This document shows, piece after piece, positions 1 through 11,123 of a stretch of 64,000 bases of DNA; the stretch's first letter is position 1, and each line of letters starts with the position of its first letter. Made by a program: the position numbers and the translations under genes. The notes below the pieces were generated by a model. That model saw only the letters and a program-made list of their open reading frames with translations. It made no database searches and had not been told where the DNA came from. Source of the DNA: Mucor racemosus (lineage: Eukaryota; Mucoromycota; Mucoromycetes; Mucorales; Mucoraceae); contig JAPEHQ010000008.1 of the NCBI GenBank assembly GCA_027405735.1, positions 2,046,001-2,110,000 on the forward strand, in the 5' to 3' direction.

Positions 1-1886
1 AATGGTCTGTTTCCATTGTACTGGGCCTCAGCTTTCATATAATTCTCTAAACTATCTACTAATTGATCTAATGTAATTTCTTGGCTTTCATTCTTGGGGT
101 CTTTTCCATTATTTGACCAAAATCTATCAATGGTTGCTTCAGTGATAGTCGACCCAATTGTTTCCAACATGGACTGTACTTCTAGTCGACTCAATGTGCC
201 AGTATGTTCAGCATCGTAAGCTTTCGCCAAGGAAAGCCAAAACATTTTACGAATTTCTTCATATGGCATAAATTTAGCACGAATTGTCAATGTAGGGCGC
301 TTATTCTTCCATTTATCAGGATTCGCCATTTGCAAGGGAAATGTATGGCGGTCCATTTCTTTTTCAATCATGTCAACATCTTCATCAAACTTCATTTCTT
401 TATGCTGGCTGATGATATCTTGAATAGGAACTTGAAACCATGCAACTAGATCATTACCTGAGAATTTTTCTCGGTCATAAACTGTAAATTTTAAATGGTA
501 ATTAGCTTCATGATGGCGAACGTGAAAAAATAATTTCTCGTTCCACACTGGATTCAAATTATGTCGCACAGCGCTTGTTCGAAATGTGGAGGTACCATAC
601 GAAACTACTACAAAAGGATCCATATCAAAGCTTGTGCGGGCCACTAAAAAACAAAAACAAAACAAAAATGTCAGTAAGCATGAATTCAATGTATATAAAA
701 AGTAAGCCATTACAGTTTCTCTCGGGCGGTAAATCTTTTGCATGGCATACTTCCAGAAATGTAACACCCATTACATCTTGATGAAATTTGCCTTCAATGC
801 CAAATTTTTTCTTTCTACGGGTTAGTCGTTTTCGAGAATTCGAATTAGATATAGCTTGAGGTGATGAGGTTGCAGAGCTTTGATAAGCATCTGCTGAATG
901 CTTTTGTCTACTAAAATAATCAGTAGGAGTGTTTGTACCACTACTACTGCTTTTTGGCATGTAATATCCAATTTCTGGAGGTAAGGACGAAGCAGATCTT
1001 ACTGCTGGTGTTGTTGGAGCAGAGTTTATTGTATTTTTTTGTTGGAGATGATTATGATTATTGTGATGTAAAGTAAGCATTTTCCATACATGTTTAATTC
1101 TTTGATTCTTTACTTGAGAATGATCATTCTCGAAGCCTTCCAAGATAAGACCAGTTTTTACATTTATTTCACCGCCCAGAGATTCTGAAAATGTTCTTCG
1201 TCGAGGTGTACCAGGCAATGACAATTTCCTTTGATTTTGAGTAGAATTGATGGGATGCCAGTTTGCCTTCATGATATTTAATGAATATGTTAGCAAGAAG
1301 AGAAACAGCTAGGAAAATGTCTCACAATGGTTCTATATACACATACATTATTATAAATATCATCATATAAAAGTGCCGACTCCTCTTCAGCAGCAGGAAA
1401 CGGCAAATGAATTTGGCCCAGAAACTGAGATCTGAATCTATCCTTTGAGCAAAGAATGATTGTAATACCTCGACGCCATTGCTTTCTTTTGGTAATACTA
1501 TTAATTGGAATATCAAACGAACAAGACCAATTAGGTTCATTTGAATTCTTTACAACATGTGTTCTGTGATTATGCTTTAAACATCTCACAATAACAAAGT
1601 AATCAACATCCTAATGTAAACATGTTAAGCTAATCATGATGAAATTTTTTCCAACAATAATAATACATACTGGGGCTATTTGTCTTGCCTGAGCTATTGT
1701 TATTCTTAACTTTAAATTTTTTTTTAAATCTTGATCATATTTGACTGATTGATATTTTACTGTGTCTACACTTCTTGGTCTTTTTCTCTTTTGATGGCTT
1801 TTGAATAATCTAAATTTTCTGCTTGTTGTAGATGATTTTGACAGTTTAGATGCTGAAGTAGACTCAATTAGCAAATTAGATGGCAT
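1..1886 (-). CDS. PSD2: Phosphatidylserine decarboxylase type II, N-terminal part (catalytic domain off the left edge)
   Basis: Would convert phosphatidylserine to phosphatidylethanolamine on endomembranes. Four exons are visible: 1671-1886, 1347-1610, 714-1266 and 1-643, all with GT-AG junctions and continuous frame, giving about 558 residues before the edge. Seen: a first C2 domain (roughly residues 55-160) split by the first intron; a Ser/Pro/Asn-rich linker; a second C2 domain (about 325-450) containing GVTFLEVCHAKDLPPERN and, after the third intron, ARTSFDMDPFVVVSYG; then an EF-hand-like loop DAEHTGTLSRLE near residue 485. This C2-C2-EF-hand order is that of fungal Psd2-type enzymes. The catalytic domain with its self-cleaving GST-type motif is not in the window, so activity cannot be judged. 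The start is the first ATG of exon 1 and gives a basic, Ser-rich N-terminus. A C2-domain protein of another kind is less likely. Confidence 0.85.
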
Positions 1887-2097
1887 CTTTTGTATGAAAT
1901 TTAAGTTTAATCCCGGATTTTTTGGTTTGTTTTTATCTTTATTATTAGGAGATGATTGTGTATTTATATAAAAAAGAAATAAAAATTGTAAAAAGAAAAA
2001 AAAAAAGAGAGAGAGAGATAGAAAGAGAAAGTTGATAATGATATATAATTAATTTTTTTATCAAGAAAAAGCTCCTTTTTGTGCGACAGATAATATA

Positions 2098-2843
2098 TTA
2101 AACTTGCCCATCAGCAGAGAAATCACCCTCCAATCCTGGCTCAAGAATAGCGGCATGACCTAAAATAATAATAGCAGCAGCACCTATATTTTTACCCAAA
2201 TGTTAATTTCATGTAAATATTACCTAGAAAATTAAATAATTTACCAATGATCCAGAAAATAGCGCCTGTTGCTCCCGAGAAAAGCAGCAAAAGTAATGAA
2301 ATACCAGCGTATGAAGCATACAGAGTAGAAGGCGATAATGCTGCCCCTCCAATAGTGAGAGGTCCATCCAAGCGAGAAATCAAAAAGAACCCACCAAATA
2401 GAAAGGCAATAGTAAATACTAACCACCAACTTGTAATACTACAATACCAAATTTGCATAAGTTTCTCTGTTTCCCTCTCACAATCTACCCCATCTTTTTA
2501 CCCATTTTTATATACAACTTACATAGCATAGATACCAAGAAGCAAGATGATTACCAAATAATTTGCAGAGAAATATTGCAAATTGTAGCTATAAAATGTT
2601 GAATACATAATATATATCTACCTTATTTTAAACAATAACTTACTTCCAACGTTGACTAATGGTATGAAAATTAGTTGTGAAACTGATTCTATTTTTATCA
2701 AAGAAATCACCAAGAGGTCGAATATTAGCTAAACGTTGCTCGCGGAACTTTTGAAGAAAAGAGAAACGCGCATCGCTAGCCATGTTGGTTGCAGCAGCAC
2801 CGAGAGTTTGTGCAGTATTGCTTGAAAGAAGTGGAGTAGACAT
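2098..2843 (-). CDS. PRA1/Yip3 family membrane protein (prenylated Rab acceptor)
   Basis: Four exons, 2644-2843, 2523-2588, 2245-2438 and 2098-2183, join in frame to 181 residues, the usual size for PRA1 proteins. The N-terminal cytosolic part (residues 1-67) contains FREQRLANIRPLGDFFD, a typical PRA1 start. Two long hydrophobic hairpins follow, including YFSANYLVIILLLGIYAM and the stretch after SWWLVFTIAFLFGGFF, and the protein ends in a short acidic tail, LEGDFSADGQV. PRA1/Yip3 proteins bind prenylated Rab GTPases and shape ER/Golgi membranes. The 22-codon second exon and the last intron were placed by frame; the last intron skips an in-frame read-through that would replace the conserved GAAAIIILGHAAIL segment. 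Confidence 0.85.
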
Positions 2844-3845
2844 TTATTAGAATTAATATAAAAAACTTGAAAGAACAATTTACATTCCTTGGCTTCCTTG
2901 GCCCTTTTTCTCTTGTCGTCTTTTTCCAAAGCTCCGCTAAATTTCTGGCTAAATGTAGTAAATTTACTTTTTAAGGCTCAAGCAAATGATGTGTCATATT
3001 TTGATTCATCATTACTTGTACTTGATGTGGCAAACAATGTATAAAGTATATATATTATCTTTTTTGTTATAATGGTTAATAAGAAGCTAAACTATTCGTA
3101 TACCAATTGAAAATGCATTAAACAATCGGATCTAGCAGAGGCGTTGCGGATTACATAATATGATTAGACAGTTTTCATTGAACCAAGCAAATCAATAACG
3201 AAAAATAAATATGCATGTACATATTCAGCAAGAAAAATAAACTACATGTGTGGCTGCTGCAGTGTATACAAAGGACTGGAGCAGCATATCAACTGATAAT
3301 TTGCTAAACTTCTGCAACACGTGTGGTTTATAGAGTTTTTATAAAAACAATACAATAGGATATACATTGATTTGTAGCTTTAGGCTGTTTCCCGACTTCT
3401 AAAGAGATTGTAAACATTTTTTATCTGAAGATTATTGGATTAAAAATCATGCAATATGTCTTTTTTATCACAATTAGCTTTTTCAAATTGTAGCGGTGCC
3501 TGAATAAGCGAAATCTCCATCACAAATACAATAAAGCCTAAATCAGTGAAAATAAGCCATTTGCGTCAAAACAAAAAATACGAGTGTAAACTAGACATGT
3601 TGTATGATAAGATCATCAAGTTTAAAGTACTATAAGTGACTCTCAGATCTGCGCAAATCCTTTAAATGAAATAAAAAGGAAATCTGCCAAAGCATCATTA
3701 TTATTGTTACCTACAGCGGTAATAAAGATCAGAAAACTAATAGATTACTTGAGTATTCAGTTTTTTTTTATTCTATATAAATAATAGATTGAATGTATAA
3801 AAAGAAATAAGCGATGTATGTATTGACAGAAAGAAATGTGAGAAT
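2844..3845. other. Intergenic, no gene seen
   Basis: AT-rich stretch between the start of the PRA1-family gene and the stop of aspartyl-tRNA synthetase. It must hold the PRA1 promoter and the synthetase 3' region. Small open frames here have no recognisable content and no repeat copy was found. Confidence 0.6.
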
Positions 3846-5714
3846 TTAAGGTTCCAAACGCTTGGGATCACGGGGGAACAAGCTTGAACGACGAATGTTA
3901 CCAAGACCAAGGAAAAGCATGACAACACGTTCCAAACCAATACCACCACCAGCATGAGGAGGAGCACCAATCTTGAAGGCATCAATATAAGGTTGAATAG
4001 TAGAAAGATCAATTTCATGAGCGTTGGCACGTTCAGTCAAGTAATCAGCATCATGAATACGCTGGGCACCAGACAAAATTTCCTCACCACGCAAGAAGAA
4101 ATCGTAAGAGTTGGAGTAACCAGGGTTTTCGGGATCAGGCATAGTATAGAAAGGACGAATAGCCAATGGGAACTTGTCAAGAACGTAGAAATCAGTGTGA
4201 TATTTTTCCTTGACGAGCTTACCCAAGAATTTTTCATTGGCAGTACTTAAATCCTCAAACTCACCGACTTGAACACCGGCTTCATTCAACATCTTGACAC
4301 CCTCCTTGAAAGGAAGACGGAGAGTCTTGGGCAAGAACTCAAAATCTTCAAATTCGTATTGCTTCTTAATAATCTCAATTTCCTTGGCATAACGAGTCTT
4401 GAGGTTACCGAGCATATATACAAAGAGTTCTTCCAAAACTTCCAAAACTTCATGATAATGTTCATTGAAAGCCATTTCCATATCAAGACCCATGAATTCA
4501 GTCATATGACGATGAGTGTTGGAATCTTCAGCACGGAAAACGGGAGCAATTTCAAATACCTTACCAAAATCAGCGGCAATACACATTTGCTTGTAAAGTT
4601 GAGGGGATTGAGCCAAAAAGGCGTTGGTCTTAAAGTAGTTGACCTTGAAGACATTGGAACCACCTTCGGAGGCAGCACCGATCAACTTGGGTGTGTGGAT
4701 TTCCATGAAACCACGTTCAATCAAAAATTCTCTGAAAAGCAAACAAACAGCTGATTGCAAACGGAAAATAGCGTGGTTAGTGGTAGTACGAAGATCAAGA
4801 ACACGGTTGTTAAGACGAGTATCGAGGTTGACTCTAGAAAGTTGAGCATCTTCCTCGTATGAACTTTCGGGACGAGTGGCATCATCCAAAGAGAAAGCAA
4901 GACGAACATTGACTTCAGAAACAACATGAATCTTTTCAATGGCAAGTTCAGCACAAGAGATGGTACAGCTCTTGACTTCTTCGACAGGCTTGACAATCTT
5001 GGCTTCAACCAAAACAATAGATTCAGGAGAAATACCAACACAATACTTGACCATTTGCTTGGAAATAGTTTCATCATTAGCAGTGATAATACCTTGAATA
5101 GTAGAAACACCTTGACGGAAGACAAAGAAGCACATCTTACCACCGGTGGCACGAGATGTTTGGACACGGACACGGACGGTAACAGTTTCACCCTCACGAG
5201 CAGCATTGATGGTAGTGATATCCTCATATTTGGTCTCTAAAGAATTCCAATCCTTTCAGTTTCCAATGTTTTCTTATTTCATCCTTTTCGTAATTGAACT
5301 TTTTTCAACTTACCAGTACGAGATTGAGATTGATTCATAGGGAGCTTACCATAACGGTCCTTGGAACAATCCTAAAAAATTAAAACTGTCAATATTTTTT
5401 TTTTCGCCATCATTCCGAAATCTTCCAGTATTAGAAATAAAAACTTACGACTTGATTAGCGTCTCTTTCAGCCTTTTCGGCAGCAATTTTGGCAGCGGTA
5501 GCAGCCTTTCTTTCGGCCTTCTCCTTGTCCTTTTGAAGTTTCTTGAAAGCATTCTTGGTGATGGGCTTACCAGCATCACTGTACAAGGAAATAATTGAGC
5601 CATCAAGAAAAATAACAATTATGCATGAATTGCTTTTTATACTTACTCCAAGTAAACTTCCTTGGTCTTTTGAGTAATATCTTCAACAGCAGGGTCTTGT
5701 ACAGGTGCTGACAT
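3846..5714 (-). CDS. DPS1: Aspartyl-tRNA synthetase, cytosolic
   Basis: Class IIb synthetase that charges tRNA-Asp. Exons 5647-5714, 5449-5578, 5314-5371 and 3846-5236 join in frame to 548 residues, close to yeast Dps1. Seen: a Lys/Ala/Glu-rich N-terminal extension (residues about 25-66) typical of eukaryotic cytosolic enzymes; the OB-fold anticodon-binding domain (about 90-200) including [20 protein letters not shown]; and a catalytic core with motif 2 as [20 protein letters not shown] and motif 3 as [14 protein letters not shown] followed by the family C-terminus [15 protein letters not shown]. The start [12 protein letters not shown] is the only ATG that opens the first exon. The mitochondrial paralogue is excluded by the eukaryote-type extension and C-terminus. 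Confidence 0.95.
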
Positions 5715-6339
5715 TGTGTATTCGATTTTTTTTTTTATCGGTTTCGAAAAAAAAAGAAGAAAGGAGAAGAAAAACGCGAAAGATTGGGCTATTGAGATCA
5801 AAGTTTATACTAAAAAGATGAATGTTTGGTACCCAGTTAACCAGGGCAGTCACCGTAATTCAATGTAATGAGCAAGGCATTGCTAGAATATTTCAATTAA
5901 CAATGGTGAGATTTCATTAGACAATGTATAGGAAAATTTGAAGGCTCATAGTTTGTCATTTTATGTATCAAAACACTCGCTTTATTTCGGTCAGGATTAT
6001 AATTTATGACTCACCATTCATGACTTGTTCATCCGTATAAGGTAGTATATGCATTTTACGTTAGCACACATACATTTGTAATCAGTCTATCTAAGTTATG
6101 TTTATCGCAGCAAGATAGAAAGTAATTCGAATTGATTTCAATCAAGCATTCATGGATATATTGAAGGATCAAAATCATGACTGAAACCGCAAAATATGAA
6201 ATTTTTGGATTAAATGCCTAGTTTTGCCATTTTTTGACTGATTCTTTTAAAACAAAAAATATATATGGATATTTCATACTTTAAAGAGTATGCCACAAAT
6301 TTTAGATAATATGTTATAAAAGCCTAAATGCATCGGTGA
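5715..6339. other. Intergenic, promoter side of AspRS
   Basis: AT-rich, with an A/T-run-rich 5' leader next to the synthetase start. No gene, RNA or repeat was recognised. Confidence 0.5.
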
Positions 6340-7440
6340 TAACCCTTCAAAGTTGTAAGTTACAATAGAAATATGGGCTTGAAATCTGGGTCTCACTTTT
6401 CATCCCTGCTCTACTTTTTTTCTCACTAAATAATACCAAGAAAAAATTATATGCCAATGTACCTGAGATGCTCAACTTTAATCCAAAAACAAGTATCCGA
6501 AAATATCCTATTTTTTAAAGTTGGTATTAATTTTTTAGCGCTAATGTTTCAGATTTTTACACGTATTTCACTGCTAAAGAATTGAAAACTTTGAGGCTTC
6601 ATATCTCAACGAAACATTAAGCTAAACTAACACTTTTTAATAATGAAACTTACTTGTTTTAAAGCGCTCTATAACATATTTAAGTATGAAAAGTTTTTGG
6701 ATATTTTTATTTTTTTTCATTTTTTTGACATTTTTATAGTAGATTTCAAAATGTCTGTTAAATTGGGCAACCCTTTTTTTTGCCTTCATGTCATCAAGCT
6801 CGTTGCGCTCTGTTAAACTCAATTTAGTTTTTTTCAAAATATTAATTTTTCGTGGAGATATCCTCAAAACTGTGTGCAAAGAGATTCCTTCGCTTCTACC
6901 TCCCAATTTTCCCTTGTATACCTTCATCCCAAATTCTGAATTTGAAAAAAAAATTCACAAAATTCTTAATTTCTCTACGAAAAATTAAGCTAGAAAGTTC
7001 AGCAATGGCTCAATCGAGAGATACTTTTGTTGCACATTATTCGTATAAATTAGTTTTACAGCATATTTATAAAAAGTGATGCGTATCTTCAAAAAACCTC
7101 CAAAATTTCAATGGCATTTTGTGCATAATTTAATATGACACATTTGTTTGAAATTTATTTAGCTGGACGCAGAATTTAAAACTGTACAAAAACCATTTAA
7201 TAAACTATTTCAACTTACTTTGCAGATCGGGAGCCATTAAGAAATTTTGTTTTTTTCATCTTTTTCTGGTCGATTTGTCAGATTAGTTTTTAAACCCAGT
7301 TGACATAGGGCTAAGCTGTAATATGAACTGTTATGTGGATTATCTCGACGAAAAATTAATATTTTTTGCTGAAACAAAAAATTACGAGTAGCATGGGGTT
7401 GGGTCTACCTTGTGAATACAAAAAATTAACACCTTAATTT
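6340..7440. repeat. Repeat family R, copy 1 (uninterrupted)
   Basis: About 1.1 kb that aligns by eye with 27560-27683 plus 33257-34310 (reverse orientation, split by the LINE) and partly with 42480-42960. Shared landmarks are a TACCTGAGATGCTCAACTTT box (6461 on), ACACTTTTTAATAATGAAACTTAC-like sequence, a GTATACAAGG box (read on the reverse strand), and several copies of ATCTCNACGAAAAATTAA. On the minus strand 6637-6927 is open for 96 codons starting MKVYKGK; the homologous frame in copy 2 keeps much of the same peptide (see findings). Near 7305-7375 it preserves the uninterrupted version of the site where the LINE inserted in copy 2. It is probably an old, decayed transposable element; class unknown. 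Confidence 0.6.
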
Positions 7441-7990
7441 AGGTGGTAAATTTTTTACAATATATTCTAGATAAATATTGGTCAATTTTGGTCAACATTT
7501 GGTCAACATTTGGCTAATGCACTTATATTCTGGAATTAGTATTTCTATTTTTCAATAGATGTCAACGTCTTATAAAGTGAAGGGTAAATGAAGGTGTACA
7601 TCTATGTCGAAGATTTTACATGATTCGACTCAATATTAAGCGAAAGCATTTAAAGACATTTAAAAGCCATCTGAAGCCTCCTTTCCTACAGTCGTAAAAA
7701 CCGACAGCAAAAACCTCATCTCGATGAATTTGAATTCTATTAACTTCCAAATTTACCTGAAGGTACTGTAGGTACACACCTTGAATGTGAAGGCCTCAAA
7801 GAGCAACTTCCAGAACCTACTGCATGTCGAGAAAATTAATGTCAAGGTACACAGGTACACCTATACTTTACTGTGCCCTTTTAACGAAAACAATTAAAAA
7901 TGTGATCTTTATAAATAATGATCCAAGTAAGTTGCCACTCGACATGAGATCATGAGTATAGGTGTGGGTAAATATTCCAAGTATATCCAA
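7441..7990. other. Repeat-desert filler with a short tandem motif
   Basis: No gene seen. Around 7475-7515 the motif TTTGGTCAAC or a close variant occurs about four times in a row. The rest is unrecognised AT-rich sequence. Confidence 0.4.
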
Positions 7991-8211
7991 TATCAGCTTG
8001 CATAAATCATTGTGCATTCGGTAAATTTGAGCAAAAAGTTGATTACCTGCTGTTGGCACCCACTAAAGTCAATAAGCTCACCAGTTATCGCCAAATACGG
8101 ATCTAAATAAGCTCTCGTTTTAATGTAAGAACCTATAATAGTGCTGAGCCACGGAATTGCAAAGGATTCAGCCTCCCCGAATTGCTGTGGAAATGGAGAA
8201 ATCAAAACTCG
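7991..8211 (-). pseudogene. Decayed coding fragment G, copy 1
   Basis: The same sequence recurs, diverged, at 46130-46305. Read on the minus strand the two share stretches such as TTTGCAATTC(C/T)GTGG(C/A)TCAGCACT and end at a CAG|GTAA splice-donor-like site. The 46-kb copy can be read as LQFCGSALEVPAFATGGLFL, then DSYLLRRTDGLADLSRRK. This copy needs frameshifts to give the same peptide, so it is a relic. Origin not recognised. Its right edge is the CACTAC terminus of the next element. Confidence 0.4.
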
Positions 8212-8319
8212 CACTACGGCCTACCTCTGCTGCACAAGATGATTTTGTTGTGCCCAGGTGGGCTGCACACTATAGCCTGAGCTGCTGTTGTGCCCACTGA
8301 ATATGGTTAAAAAGATAAC

Positions 8320-8560
8320 AATATGCACATGGCACAACAAAAGAAACTGCACACGAGCACAACGCTAATAAGCCTGTATGTGCAGAATTATAGGTTCTGT
8401 CCGTGTGCATAATATTAATCCCATGTGTGCATAGTAGTAGAATTGCCCATAAGCATAATACCATTATTATCCCTATTTGTGCATAATACGAAATCTGATC
8501 ATGAGCATAATTAGCTGATCGTATGGGTACAAATTGATTTGTACATGAGCATCGTGCCGT
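8320..8560. repeat. Subterminal array of GTGCATAAT-like motifs
   Basis: At least nine copies of a 9-10 bp motif, consensus near T(G/A)(T/A)GCATAAT, occur on both strands at about 25-bp spacing, for example near 8402, 8424, 8447, 8474, 8501 and 8546, plus inverted TGTGCAC forms nearer the end. The same layout is found at 11230-11460 and 50690-50900. Arrays like this next to a terminus are typical of transposase-binding sites in DNA transposons. Confidence 0.5.
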
Positions 8561-10344
8561 TCTTAAAATTTCATTGCATATTTTACTGTAATAATGAGGT
8601 TTTAAATTACTTTTGCTTTTGTTAATATAGATTATAGACAACAATACAATTCAATGCGTTGTTGATGTAGAGCAATACATGCAAGAACTAATATATTTAC
8701 AATTATCGTCATTTTTCGTAGATATGTTTATAACTATAATATTTACAGCAAGGATGGTTTTTGCTTGAGCACAAACTTAAATAACACTTACTGATTAAGT
8801 TTATATGCATGCCAAATCTAAAACTATAAATGTTACTTTATCAGTCATAAAATTTAAACAAATTAACCTTCTTTAAACGTACTATTTTAGTTTACGATTG
8901 TCAGCTGTAAAAACATTTGTTTTTAAGTACAGTGTATATACAATCAAAACTATAGTAATTAGACAACACATTAGATTGCTCTTTTTTTTTGTGTTTCTAT
9001 ATCATTTGAAATTTTATCACTTCCCTGGAACATTTCTTGAGTTTGTAGCCAGTTCTAGCTTTTCATCGAGTAGGTATAAATATTATTGCCTTCGGTTTGG
9101 TCTGGTTGTCAAGAAATACGTCCAACAATACAGTAATAAATAATGCTATTTGATCTTAGAATGCAGTTAAATAAAAGTATCAGTCTCTAATATAACAACT
9201 ACTACTACCTATTATATTAAAAACATTAGTCCCTTATGTTAGCGTGCTTATTCAGATAAAAGAAAAGAATACCAGCTTGATAGTCTGATATGCTATTTAT
9301 CAAACGGTGAATAATATCCCTGGAATATGAAAACAAAAAGAGAGAAATAACACACGTAGAAAAGGATTTTCAAGGCTTTATATTATTTAGCGCAATTAAA
9401 ACCCTGTTAAATTGCACATTTCAGCCAGTATAAAAGCAGCATTACAGAGCATCAACCCATGAACTAAATAAAATAGGCAATATCTGTTATTATAGAAACA
9501 TGTATTTTCTACCAGAAAAACCGGCTGTCATATTATAGATTCATTAAAAAAATACAAAAGCGAGCCCGTAGAGCAACACCGTAATTGAGCATAGCCAGAT
9601 TGAATGGCTAAGTATCTCATACTATGGTGCCGTATATATCTAAGTTTTAAATAAAAAAGCGTTTTTTAAACTTTTCTTATATTAAACCATGTACAATCTG
9701 AAAATTCAGTTTTTGTAGCGGACATTTTCGGGGCTCATTTTATCCTTACCAACACTCATGATTTTGATCAAAAAAAAGAAAAATCAAATTTTGATACCAA
9801 AATCAACGTTTAAATATACTACATTGTGAGAGAAAATTGTAGCCATGACTAATACACATTTTATAAAAGCTTAATATGAAATGTTAAGTAATAAAACTTT
9901 GTACTTTTGCCCGAAAAACGGTTTTTTGGTTAAAGGATTTTCATGTGATATTTTGCAATAAAAATATTATATATTTTTTATTGAGAAAATAGAGCGTTAA
10001 ATCCTGTATATGTGTATATTTTTTGTTTTTATAATTGGTAGTATAATTAACTCTAGATTTGCAAAATCAGAAAAAAAAATTTAAAAAATGTCAAAATTGA
10101 TGATCTGGACAAAAATAATTTTCTAAATTAATATTCCGCTTATAAGCCTTGTTAGTCTTAAAAATAAGAGATTTTATAATACTTGAGAACTTTTTCAAGA
10201 ATTTACGATGTTGTACCCACTTAATTCAAGCTTATTACTGTAAATCTTTTTACATGTTAATATTACGTGGTAGTTTATTTGATGATAATATAGTCTTACT
10301 TTATAACCATTGCGCTAGAGGTAATTTACATTAAGTTTTAGTCT

Positions 10345-10477
10345 TATCTCTCCAATATCATAAACATAAATATGGCCACCACTAGAACCTATTGCCACCT
10401 TTTTGCCCTCTGTGTCCCAAGCCACCAATTTATTCAATGCTTTACCAAAACCAACGTAAGTACTTACAAATCGTTCC
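10345..10477 (-). pseudogene. Captured fragment of cytoplasmic dynein intermediate chain, copy A
   Basis: The minus strand reads VSTYVGFGKALNKLVAWDTE, then GKKVAIGSSGGHIYVYDIGE, without a stop. This matches the last WD repeat of dynein intermediate chains (LNK..WD.EG....G..DG...VYDIGE). Only this exon-sized piece is present; unit U begins directly at its 5' side. It is carried by the repeat and is not a functional gene. Confidence 0.65.
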
Positions 10478-11007
10478 TGTTGTATCCCACCTAGTATGAT
10501 ACCTCATCACCTTCTACAGTATCAATACATCTTACAATCTATTGACTACAACATGCATTGAGGTGAAAGTCTTGATATCTGATATAAGAAACTCCTAGCG
10601 TACCACGTTTAATTCAGTAATTATCAAGGACGCTTGGACCTCAATTATGACACTATATTATTCCATCCCAGCGGTTAATCAATCAAGTAGCTATCAAACC
10701 AACATCCAGGCACAATTAGCGTAGCATTGAAACAAGACAACTCACAAGCTCTGTAAGAACGGTTAAATTATAATGATTGATCCATTTCAATCCATATATT
10801 ACTATAAAACAGATCTAATGATTCAATAGTGCCTTAAATTACGTCTCAGGACCTCAATGTCAAATCAATATAATGGGCCATACTTTTATATCTAAATAAA
10901 CGAGATCTTGTTTTTATTATACAGTTGAAGGACTGATTCATTACTCATTCTTTTTTAATTGTGTTCTTTTTTAAGTATTATTTATCAATCCTGAAAATAT
11001 ACGACAA
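10478..11007 (+). mobile_element. Unit U (non-autonomous element), copy in A
   Basis: About 530 bp beginning TGTTGTATCCC and ending ATATACGACAA. The same limits are seen at 50027-50557, where it is flanked by TATA on both sides. Partial copies lie at 14422-14868 (inverted), 46303-46765 (inverted) and 52535 onward. Its first ~300 bp is a decayed version of the 5' end of the gene at 52715, so U looks like a deletion derivative of that element. Confidence 0.5.
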
Positions 11008-11123
11008 TGTCAATCTAAAATCAGAAACATCCCATTGTCATTGTTATATGCTATGAAATGCTTGATTTTTAATAATACAGCAATTAAATAAAAACAAGAA
11101 GGTACTAATAGCACATGGTGAGT

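Larger units (their letters stand above)
8212..11123 (+). mobile_element. CACTAC-ended element family, copy A
   Basis: Starts with CACTACGGCCTACCTCTGCT. The same end is seen in diverged form at 11124 (copy B) and, inverted, at 51038 (copy D/E), followed in all three by a shared segment ending near the box ACACTATAGCCTGAGCTG. Inside are a subterminal array of short GTGCATAAT-like motifs (8325-8560), a ~0.9-kb AT-rich body, a dynein fragment (10345-10477) and a 530-bp unit U (10478-11007). It is cut on the right by the start of copy B, so no right terminus was found. CACTAC ends recall the CACTA (CMC) DNA transposons, but no transposase is present, so the class is an inference. Confidence 0.55.

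Noticed and set aside
2192..2458. Read-through form of the PRA1-family gene ending NIYMKLTFG
   Set aside because: Using the intron 2184-2244 restores the conserved GAAAIIILGHAAIL segment and an acidic tail, so the unspliced frame is unlikely.
8270..8644. 124-codon minus-strand frame with counterparts at 11126-11440 and 50747-50935
   Set aside because: The peptide similarity follows from the conserved DNA motif array (GTGCATAAT-like), and lengths and ends differ among copies. A DNA-level function explains it better.
8898..9143. 81-codon frame with counterparts at 11812-12054 and 49306-49500
   Set aside because: Composition is that of translated AT-rich repeat. The third copy is interrupted by a solo-LTR-like insert and changes include frame-disrupting indels nearby. 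Coding not supported.
10149..10334. 61-codon frame repeated exactly at 15012-15197
   Set aside because: The identity reflects the recent A/F duplication. The parallel frames in copies B and C are broken by stops, so there is no sign of selection for a protein.
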